A DNA stretch of 64,000 nt from CAVVNN01 sp963838035 (GTDB lineage: Bacteria; Actinomycetota; Thermoleophilia; Solirubrobacterales; 70-9): the NCBI GenBank assembly GCA_963838035.1, contig CAWIPM010000002.1, forward strand, positions 186,001 to 250,000. Direction: 5' to 3'. The position numbers and the translations under genes were made by a program. The notes below the pieces were generated by a model. It worked only from the letters and a program-made list of their open reading frames with translations, made no database searches and was not told the origin of the DNA. How positions within the stretch are numbered: position 1 is the stretch's first letter; the number at the start of each line of letters is the position of its first letter. Shown piece after piece: positions 58,357 to 64,000 of the stretch.

Positions 58357-59090
58357 GCCTTCATCCTCTCGAGCGAAGCTTCGACGGCGGCTTCGAAGGC
58401 CGCCCGCGCGCCGTCGCGATCGAGCGCTTCCAGGCCCGCCTCCGTGCTTCCGCCCGGCGAGGCGACCGCCCCCCGCACGTCGGCCGGGTGCCGCTGCCGC
58501 AGCAGCTCCGCCGTCCCCGCGGTCGTCTCCACCACCAACTCCCGCGCCAGCTCCGGATCCAGCCCGGCGGCAGCCCCCGCGTCGGCGATCGCCTCGACCG
58601 CCAGCGCCAGATATGCGGGCGCGCATCCCATCACCGCAGTCGCTGCGTCGAACTCCTCGTCGGGCAGCTCAACCACATGCCCAAGCATCCGGAGCAGTCT
58701 CCGCGCCTCGGCATTCCTTCCGCCCGTCACGCAGAGGACGCCGCTGCGAACCTCGACCCCCACGTTCGGCATCACCCGCAATACCTCAGCCTCGGGAAAC
58801 GCAGCGGCGACTCTCTGCAGGGAGGTCGCCCCGAGCAGTGAGACAACCACCCGCGCGCCCGCCAGCTCCCCCGCGACCCGATCCAGGCTCGCCGGCTTCA
58901 CGGCCAGCACAACCAGCTCCGCCCGTTCGGCCAGCTCTCGGTTGGAGACGGCCTCCCCACCCAGCTCCTCGGCCAGCGCCCGCGCTCGACCGGACCCGGA
59001 ATCCGAGAACAACATCCGCTCGAGCTCGCCGGCCCAACCCCGGGCCATGGCGGCGGCCATATTTCCGGATCCACAGAAGCCAACGATCAT
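58353..59090 (-). CDS. proC: Pyrroline-5-carboxylate reductase
   Basis: ProC reduces P5C to proline. The Rossmann motif is VGFCGSGNMAAAMARGW, with LAVKP, RVMPNVGVEV and the end region VASPGGSTEAGLEALD, which carries the catalytic loop. The length of 245 residues is a little short but complete. TAGTCT lies 9 nt before the ATG. It heads the proC-yggT-lspA-rluA-type unit. Confidence 0.93.
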   Translation of the reverse strand: MIVGFCGSGNMAAAMARGWAGELERMLFSDSGSGRARALAEELGGEAVSNRELAERAELVVLAVKPASLDRVAGELAGARVVVSLLGATSLQRVAAAFPEAEVLRVMPNVGVEVRSGVLCVTGGRNAEARRLLRMLGHVVELPDEEFDAATAVMGCAPAYLALAVEAIADAGAAAGLDPELARELVVETTAGTAELLRQRHPADVRGAVASPGGSTEAGLEALDRDGARAAFEAAVEASLERMKA

Positions 59091-59099
59091 CGCGTCAGC

Positions 59100-59105
59100 A
59101 GACTA
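59100..59105 (-). promoter_or_regulatory. TAGTCT -10-like element before proC
   Basis: On the minus strand TAGTCT ends 9 nt before ATG 59090 and lies just past the sepF terminator. Confidence 0.55.
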
Positions 59106-59115
59106 ACCGTGCCTC

Positions 59116-59142
59116 AAAAGGAGGGTCGGGTCCCGACCCTCC
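59116..59142 (-). terminator. Intrinsic terminator after sepF
   Basis: GGAGGGTCGGG (59120-59130) and CCCGACCCTCC (59132-59142) form an 11-bp stem with a minimal loop. On the minus strand the stem is followed by TTTT, which suits a rho-independent terminator for sepF. Confidence 0.8.
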
Positions 59143-59149
59143 CCCGACG

Positions 59150-59698
59150 CTAAGACTGATTGAAGAAACCCTTGTCGATCAGCCGAGCCTTTTCCTCCGC
59201 CGAAACCTCAACGTTCCGTGGCGTCAGCAAGAACATCTTCTCGGCGATCCGCTGCATCCCACCGTCCATCGCGTAGGTCAACCCCGAGCAGAAGTCGATC
59301 AACCGCTTCGACAGCTCATGATCGGTCGTCTGCAGGTTGAGGATGACCGGCATCGAGCGTTTGAACTGGTCCGCCACCTGTTGGGCGTCGTTGAAGTTAC
59401 GCGGAATGACGAGGTGGACCTGGACGTCTGAGCCGCCGTTGCCGACCGGCCGAAGCGTCCGCGTGCGGGAGGCCGCGATCGGCTCGTCGTCGGCGAAGAT
59501 GTCGTCGATCTCGTCGCGACGCCCACGGCGGGCGGTCGGCAGGCGCCGCACCGGAGCATGCTCGCCCTCGCGCCGCGCCTCGAAGGCATCTTCGGACCCG
59601 GTTTCAGGATCGAAGTCGTCGTACTCGGGGCCGTAGTCGTGATCCTCGGCGAGACCGAAGTAGACCAGCGCTCTATGCCATGTGTCGCGTAGGGCCAC
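59150..59698 (-). CDS. sepF: Cell division protein SepF
   Basis: SepF anchors FtsZ to the membrane in Gram-positive bacteria. The core is VIPRNFNDAQQVADQFKRSM, VILNLQ, RLIDFCSGLTYAMDGGMQRI and FLLTPRNVEV. An acidic linker separates it from an N-terminal amphipathic segment (TWHRALVYFGLAE). The start is GTG. A 6-bp hairpin at 59714-59729 lies in its short upstream region. Confidence 0.94.
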   Translation of the reverse strand: MALRDTWHRALVYFGLAEDHDYGPEYDDFDPETGSEDAFEARREGEHAPVRRLPTARRGRRDEIDDIFADDEPIAASRTRTLRPVGNGGSDVQVHLVIPRNFNDAQQVADQFKRSMPVILNLQTTDHELSKRLIDFCSGLTYAMDGGMQRIAEKMFLLTPRNVEVSAEEKARLIDKGFFNQS

Positions 59699-59766
59699 GG
59701 TTACCGCCTGTTTCGGCCTGGGAAGGCCGACTCCTCTTAACAGATGGAGTGCAGATTAGCGCCGTT

Positions 59767-60399
59767 TCAGACGTACAAGGCGGTCCCCAGCCTGACGATC
59801 GTCGCGCCCTCCTCGATCGCAACCCGCCAATCCTGAGACGTGCCCATCGAGAGCCGCTCGAGGCCGTGCTCAGCCGCCAGCTCCGCCAGCCGGACGAAGT
59901 AGGGCCGCGATGCCTCGGGGTCCTGACTGAATGGAGGCATCGTCATCAGGCCCGAGACACGCACCGGGCAGCGCGCGATGAAATCGGCCAGCTCGCCGGG
60001 CGAGACGCCGCCCTTGCCCGCCTCGCCGGCGACGTTGACCTCGACCAGCACCTCGGTGCCGGCGGTCCCGTGGCGGCGAAGCTGCTCCAAGGCGGAGCCG
60101 GTGGCGACCGAATGGATCAGGCGGCAGACCGGCACCAGCTGTCTCACCTTTCGGCTCTGCAGGTTTCCGATGAAGTCCCACTCGAAGGCGTCGCCCCAGC
60201 GCTCGTGCTTGGCGGCGAGGTCCTGCTGGCGGTTCTCCCCCACGAGCGTGACCCCTGCCTCCACCAACGCGCCCATCTCCTCCAGCGGCACGTACTTGGT
60301 CGCGGCGAGGATCTCGACCCGATCGCCGGCGAGCGCGCGGGCCTCTTCGAGATTGGTCGCGATCTTCGCCGGCTCGAGGCCGTGGATCAGACCGGCCAC
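59767..60399 (-). CDS. YggS/PROSC family PLP-binding protein
   Basis: This is a PLP homeostasis protein with an alanine-racemase-like barrel. The PLP lysine is in LAATKYVPLEE, then GENRQQDL, WDFIGNLQSRK, HSVATGSAL, EVNVAGEAGKGG, GLMTMPPF and the end LSMGTSQDWRVAIEEGATIVRLGTALY. The GTG is 3 nt after pgeF. It is encoded near sepF, as in many bacteria. Confidence 0.94.
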   Translation of the reverse strand: MAGLIHGLEPAKIATNLEEARALAGDRVEILAATKYVPLEEMGALVEAGVTLVGENRQQDLAAKHERWGDAFEWDFIGNLQSRKVRQLVPVCRLIHSVATGSALEQLRRHGTAGTEVLVEVNVAGEAGKGGVSPGELADFIARCPVRVSGLMTMPPFSQDPEASRPYFVRLAELAAEHGLERLSMGTSQDWRVAIEEGATIVRLGTALYV

Positions 60400-60402
60400 G
60401 GC

Positions 60403-61059
60403 TCAGCTCTCCTTCAGCCAGGCGATGCCCGCCTGGCGGCCGGTCCGCCCGGCGTCGCGACGGTGGGAGAAGAACAGGCCGGGCTCGCAGCTCGTGCAGA
60501 GCCCCGCCGAGTCGACCCGCTCGACCCCCGCCCGGCGCAGTTGTCGCCGCGTCACCTCGGCCAGGTCGAGCATGCGGCCCGAGGCGACGCCGTCGCCGAG
60601 TCCTGCGAAGGCGTCGAGGACCTCCTGTCCGACCTCGTAGCAGCAGGGCCCGATTCCCGGCCCGATCGCTGCATCGGTGGCCCCCACGGCCTCGGCGCCC
60701 CTGGCGACGATCCCGGCGGAGAGGCCGCGCCAGCCGCAGTGCAAGATCGCGGCGCCCCCCGGCCCGGCGAGGGCGACCGGAAGGCAGTCGGCGGTGAAGA
60801 CGAGGGCCGCCAACCCGGGCTCGGTGACGACGTGTCCGTCCGCCTCGGTTACCCCGCCGAGAGGCGCGGTGTGGACCACAAGCTCGGCGCCATGGACCTG
60901 GTGGGCGCTCGCGATCCGCTCGGTCGAGAGCCCCAGGGCAGTTGCAAGCGGCTCGAGGCTCTCGACCACGGAGCCGCACGATCGCGAGGAAAAAACCGCC
61001 TTCGCCCCGGGTAGGTCTGCTTCGAGCCAGCGCATCCCATCACGCTCACGCCACCTCAT
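60403..61059 (-). CDS. pgeF: Peptidoglycan editing factor PgeF (YfiH/laccase-domain)
   Basis: The zinc-binding triad is in ASAHQVHGAELV, FTADCLPVAL and ILHCGWRGLSAGI. Homologues edit muropeptide precursors or act on purine nucleosides. The N-terminal stretch between VFSSR and LATALGL lacks the usual FSTRxGGVSxGxxxSLNLG segment of about 25 residues. ATG 61059 is preferred because GGAGG lies directly upstream. It overlaps the cca end by 14 nt. Confidence 0.88.
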   Translation of the reverse strand: MRWRERDGMRWLEADLPGAKAVFSSRSCGSVVESLEPLATALGLSTERIASAHQVHGAELVVHTAPLGGVTEADGHVVTEPGLAALVFTADCLPVALAGPGGAAILHCGWRGLSAGIVARGAEAVGATDAAIGPGIGPCCYEVGQEVLDAFAGLGDGVASGRMLDLAEVTRRQLRRAGVERVDSAGLCTSCEPGLFFSHRRDAGRTGRQAGIAWLKES

Positions 61060-62179
61060 CGGGCCTCCGGGCCGCATTCAGCGCAACCTCCAGCTCCTGC
61101 TCGCGCCCCTCGACTTCCCCGTCGAGCTTGCGGCGCAGGGCCTCCTGCAGGCCGCGTCCCAGCGCAGGGCCCTGGGCAACCCCCGCAGCGATCATGTCCT
61201 CACCGTCGATCTCCAGCCCCACCGAGCGCCACTCGGCGATGTAGCGATCGAGCCATTCCGCGCCAAGCGCCCGGGCCAGAGCCAGCTCGATCGGGTCGCG
61301 CCCGCGAGCCAGCTCAACCGCCTGCGAGGGCCGCTCCGGCGCCGACGCCGCCAGGTCTCCCTCGCCGCCGACGGGGCCGAGCGCGGCGGCGAAGACGCCG
61401 CGCTCCCGCGGAACGACCGCGCTCCAGGGCGGCGCTGAGAGCAGCTCGGCGACCCGCACGGCCAGCTCGGCGCCCCCCTTCCGCAGCTTGACCAGGCCCC
61501 AGCTCGCAAGTAGCGCGAAGCCGGCGGCGGCCTCGGCCTCGCCCGCCAGGCGCATCAGCTCCGTATCGCGCCGGTCGGCCGAGACCGTGCCGAGATCGGC
61601 CTCCTTCAGCAGGTTCGCGGTGGCGGGCTCGAGCTCGAAGTCGAAGCGGGCGGCGTAGCGGGCGGCTCGTATCGACCGGGTCGGGTCGTCCGCGAAGGAG
61701 CGCGGGTGAAGGACCCGCAGGTACCCGGCCTGCAGATCGGCGCGGCCTCCGTGGGGGTCGATCAGCTCGGGCTCTCCGAACAGCGGGATCGCCATCGCAT
61801 TGATCGTGAAGTCGCGGCGCGCGAGGTCCGCCTCTATCCCGGGGGCCGGCTCGACCACGGGCAGCGCTCCGGGGTGGGGATAGGTCTCCCCGCGGGCCGC
61901 GGCGATGTCGACCTCGTGGCCGTCGAGCCTCGCCTTTGCCGTGGCGAAGCGCTCGTGCGAGACCGGGTCGGCGCCCAGCCTTTCCGCCAACCCCGCGGCG
62001 TCGCCCTCGACGACCAGGTCGATGTCGGCGCGACCGCGGCCGAGGAACAGATCGCGGACGGCGCCGCCGACCAGGTAGACGGGCTCGCCGGTCGATCGCC
62101 CCCTAACGACGTCCAACTCCGGGTAGGCGCGCTCCAGCGCCCCCGCCAGATCCTCGATCGGCTTCACATGCTTAGACAT
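61046..62179 (-). CDS. cca: CCA tRNA nucleotidyltransferase/poly(A) polymerase family protein
   Basis: The class II nucleotidyltransferase head shows YLVGGAVRDLFLGRGRADIDLVVEG (cut here as YLVGGAVRDLFLGR and ADIDLVVEG) and RRDFTINAMAIPLF, with DDPTRSIRAARYAARF following. A helical body completes 377 residues. It adds or repairs CCA ends, or adds A tails. ATG 62179 is chosen because GGGAGAG lies directly before it. It heads cca-pgeF-yggS. Confidence 0.88.
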   Translation of the reverse strand: MSKHVKPIEDLAGALERAYPELDVVRGRSTGEPVYLVGGAVRDLFLGRGRADIDLVVEGDAAGLAERLGADPVSHERFATAKARLDGHEVDIAAARGETYPHPGALPVVEPAPGIEADLARRDFTINAMAIPLFGEPELIDPHGGRADLQAGYLRVLHPRSFADDPTRSIRAARYAARFDFELEPATANLLKEADLGTVSADRRDTELMRLAGEAEAAAGFALLASWGLVKLRKGGAELAVRVAELLSAPPWSAVVPRERGVFAAALGPVGGEGDLAASAPERPSQAVELARGRDPIELALARALGAEWLDRYIAEWRSVGLEIDGEDMIAAGVAQGPALGRGLQEALRRKLDGEVEGREQELEVALNAARRPDEVA

Positions 62180-62199
62180 CTCTCCCTTCCTTACCATGA

Positions 62200-62211
62200 C
62201 CGCCTAGGCGG
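62200..62211. repeat. Perfect 12-bp palindrome abutting the deacetylase start
   Basis: CCGCCTAGGCGG is a perfect palindrome whose last base is directly followed by the ATG. It lies in the 32-nt divergent region between cca and the deacetylase and could be a regulator site. Confidence 0.5.
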
Positions 62212-63141
62212 ATGACCGGGGACCAGACAGCGAGGACGGGGCATCGCGAGGAGATTCGCGCTCGCCGCCGGGAGCAGCAGCGCCGCCGCGACCGCAGACG
62301 GCGCCTGGGCGCGGTCCTGGCGCTGGTCGCGATCGCAGCCGCGGTTCTGACCATCGTCCTCGGCGTCGGTGGCGACGGCGGGAACAGGAGCTCGGCGCCG
62401 CAGGCAAGCGCGACCCGGGTCCGCGCCGCCGGGAAGGCCGACTCCGGCCTCGTCCGCAACGCCACCGCTCAACCGAGCTGGAAGCCCCACACCGGACCCG
62501 TCCCGATCCTTGAGTACCACGTGCTCGGGGCGCCGCCGAGTGGCGCTCCCTATCCCGAGCTGTACGTGACGCGCGCGGACTTCAGCCGCCAGATGGACTG
62601 GCTCGACCGGCACGGCTACCAGGCGGTCACCCTCGAACAGGTCGAGAAGGCCTGGTACCACGGCGGTGCCCTTCCGACGAAGCCCGTCGTGCTCTCCTTC
62701 GACGACGGATACCGGCCTCAGTTCACCTTCGCCCTGCCCGAGCTGCGCAAGCACGGCTGGCCGGGGCTGCTCAACCTCAAGGCCGAAGGCTCCGACCTCT
62801 ACACCAGCAACGTCAAAGCGATGATCGCCGCCGGCTGGGAGCTGGCCGCGCACACGATCCACCACCTCGACCTGACCACGCTCGGCGCCGAACAGCTGAA
62901 GGAAGAAGTGGCAGGATCGCGAGCGATCCTGCGGCACGACTACGGGGTCGCGGTCGAGAACTTCTGCTACCCGGCGGGGCGTTTCGACTCCACGGTAACC
63001 GCCGCCGTACGGGCGGCCGGCTACACCGGCGCGACTACCGAGATCCCCGGCTACGCTGACCGCCAGAAGCCCTACGAACTGAGCCGCTTCGAGATACTGG
63101 GCTCGACCGGCGTCTCGGGCCTCGCCGAAGACCTTCGTTAA
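62212..63141 (+). CDS. Membrane-anchored polysaccharide deacetylase
   Basis: A strongly basic N-terminus and one helix (LGAVLALVAIAAAVLTIVLG) anchor an extracellular NodB-type domain. The motifs are LSFDDGYRPQ (catalytic Asp and metal Asp), HTIHHLDL (metal His pair), and CYPAGRFDSTV. It removes acetyl groups from an exported sugar polymer. About 60 residues of linker precede the domain. It converges with hisF. Confidence 0.9.
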   Translation: MTGDQTARTGHREEIRARRREQQRRRDRRRRLGAVLALVAIAAAVLTIVLGVGGDGGNRSSAPQASATRVRAAGKADSGLVRNATAQPSWKPHTGPVPILEYHVLGAPPSGAPYPELYVTRADFSRQMDWLDRHGYQAVTLEQVEKAWYHGGALPTKPVVLSFDDGYRPQFTFALPELRKHGWPGLLNLKAEGSDLYTSNVKAMIAAGWELAAHTIHHLDLTTLGAEQLKEEVAGSRAILRHDYGVAVENFCYPAGRFDSTVTAAVRAAGYTGATTEIPGYADRQKPYELSRFEILGSTGVSGLAEDLR

Positions 63142-63144
63142 GGC

Positions 63145-63903
63145 CTAGAGCCGCACGGCGATGCCGTCTGCGGCAAGGCGCTCCTTCGCCTCTCGCACCC
63201 GGTGAGCCCCGTAGTGGAAGATCGAGGCGCAGAGGACGGCGTCGGCGCCGCCGTCGACGATCGCCTGGCTGAGGTGCTCGAGGCTTCCGGCACCGCCCGA
63301 GGCGATCACCGGGACCGGCACCGCGTCTGCGACGGCGCGGGTGAGCTCGATGTCATAGCCGTCGCTGGTCCCGTCGCGGTCCATGCTGGTCAGCAGCACC
63401 TCCCCCGCCCCCCGCTCGACCGCCTCACGCGCCCACGCGACCGCGTCGCGTCCCTCAACCCTCTTCCGCCCCCCGTTGACGTAGACACCCCAGCAGTCGC
63501 CCTCCCGCTTGGCGTCGATCGCGATCACGACGCACTGCGCGCCGAACTGGTCGGCCAGCTCGTTCAAAAGGCCCGGCTGCGCCAGCGCGGCCGAGTTGAC
63601 AGAGACCTTGTCGGCGCCGGCGTCGAGGACAGCCTGGGCGTCCTCGACGGAGCGGATGCCGCCGCCGATCGTGAACGGGATGAAGACGTTGTCGGCAGTG
63701 CGGCGGGCAAGCTCGACGATCGTCTCGCGCTTCTCGTGCGAGGCGGTGATGTCGAGGAAGACCAGCTCGTCGGCGCCCTCCGCGTCGTAGCGCTCGGCCA
63801 GCTCGACCGGGTCTCCCGCGTCGCGAAGGCCGACGAAGTTGGTCCCCTTGACCACGCGCCCGCCGTCGACGTCAAGGCAGGGGATTACGCGCTTTAGAAC
63901 CAT
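63145..63903 (-). CDS. hisF: Imidazole glycerol phosphate synthase subunit HisF
   Basis: HisF is the cyclase subunit that makes imidazole glycerol phosphate and AICAR with ammonia from HisH. The start is VLKRVIPCLDVDGGRVVKG with the first catalytic Asp; the second is in LLTSMDRDGTSDGYD. TIGGGIRSVEDA and ASGGAGSLEHL are phosphate loops. The length of 252 residues is normal. The hisA end is just upstream. Confidence 0.96.
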   Translation of the reverse strand: MVLKRVIPCLDVDGGRVVKGTNFVGLRDAGDPVELAERYDAEGADELVFLDITASHEKRETIVELARRTADNVFIPFTIGGGIRSVEDAQAVLDAGADKVSVNSAALAQPGLLNELADQFGAQCVVIAIDAKREGDCWGVYVNGGRKRVEGRDAVAWAREAVERGAGEVLLTSMDRDGTSDGYDIELTRAVADAVPVPVIASGGAGSLEHLSQAIVDGGADAVLCASIFHYGAHRVREAKERLAADGIAVRL

Positions 63904-63907
63904 CTCG

Positions 63908-64000
63908 TCAGGCTAGGGCAGCGTTGCCTTCGACGAGGGTGAAGCGTCGCTCGTAGAGAGCGCGGCCGACGATGACTCCCTCGACGTTGTCTGGGGCACA
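63908..64000 (-). CDS. hisA: HisA, C-terminal fragment (continues beyond window)
   Basis: The last 30 codons of a gene enter from the right edge: EGVIVGRALYERRFTLVEG and a short Ala/Leu tail to the stop at 63908-63910. This matches the C-terminus of HisA, the phosphoribosyl isomerase before HisF in the histidine pathway. The stop lies 4 nt before the hisF ATG. Confidence 0.8.
   Translation of the reverse strand, partial: CAPDNVEGVIVGRALYERRFTLVEGNAALA
63910..63915 (-). promoter_or_regulatory. TAGCCT -10-like element before hisF
   Basis: On the minus strand TAGCCT ends 6 nt before ATG 63903, inside the last codons of hisA. Confidence 0.4.

Noticed and set aside
59714..59729. Hairpin CGGCCT-GGGA-AGGCCG upstream of sepF as a terminator of yggS
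   Set aside because: The stem is only 6 bp and no U-tract follows on the minus strand.
1..64000. tRNA, rRNA, CRISPR arrays, prophage or integron features
   Set aside because: I looked for tRNA-like cloverleaf sequence in the gaps, for repeat-spacer arrays and for integrase genes and saw none. A covariance-model scan would be needed to exclude them fully.

Overview
This is a GC-rich, gene-dense bacterial chromosome segment carrying about 74 protein genes, with no rRNA, tRNA or CRISPR seen. The gene set suggests a deep-branching actinobacterium, probably Thermoleophilia (Solirubrobacterales-like). The evidence is MurT/GatD, SepF, a MerR-FHA pair, an RsiG-like anti-sigma factor, many GTG starts, and secreted proteins with 'FEYGTTTAYG' fibronectin-like modules and RTX repeats. 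This placement is inference from gene content only.

Layout. 1-8.6 kb: end of recA, a small membrane protein, miaB, miaA, dapF, an LL-DAP-type aminotransferase, an MBL hydrolase and an SDR epimerase (both minus strand), hflX and dut. 8.5-15 kb (minus): a secreted RTX protein, then a cell-wall operon dagK-murT-methyltransferase-gatD and another methyltransferase. 15-18.3 kb (plus): a cell-envelope folding and redox block (cyclophilin, peroxiredoxin, hydrolase, VKOR, DsbA). 18.3-19.6 kb: an AT-richer island with a DUF1778/GNAT toxin-antitoxin pair and an IS remnant. 19.6-22.3 kb: methyltransferase, SDR and thiolase. 22.4-30.7 kb: a rearranged Kdp potassium locus with KdpD split into two separate genes. 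30.8-40.3 kb: ccdA, a serpin, dinB, WS/DGAT, a secreted metalloprotease, nadE, a thioesterase and an HTH-polyproline-membrane protein. 40.3-47.2 kb (minus): an RsiG-FHA-MerR-SRPBCC-ether-lipid-synthase unit, then pgsA, proS and ispG. 47.3-50 kb: two divergent secreted proteins sharing a repeat module and a mirrored promoter pair. 50-62.2 kb (minus): the operon rpsB-tsf-pyrH-frr-uppS-cdsA-dxr-rseP, then proC-yggT-lspA-rluD, sepF, and cca-pgeF-yggS. 62.2-64 kb: a polysaccharide deacetylase, hisF and the end of hisA.

Three themes stand out. First, many transcription units begin with a TAnnnT hexamer (often TAGnnT) placed 6-9 nt before an ATG or GTG with no ribosome-binding site, the pattern expected of leaderless mRNAs; I count 21 cases. 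Second, two divergent secreted-protein genes each carry TGAACC-N16-CGTATCC, which looks like an ECF sigma promoter, and these two genes do have strong ribosome-binding sites. Third, the first 10 kb holds an unusual number of single-base frameshifts in conserved genes (recA, miaB, dapF, aminotransferase, epimerase, RTX protein), which more probably reflects local sequence quality than true decay. Starts and frames there are therefore reconstructed.
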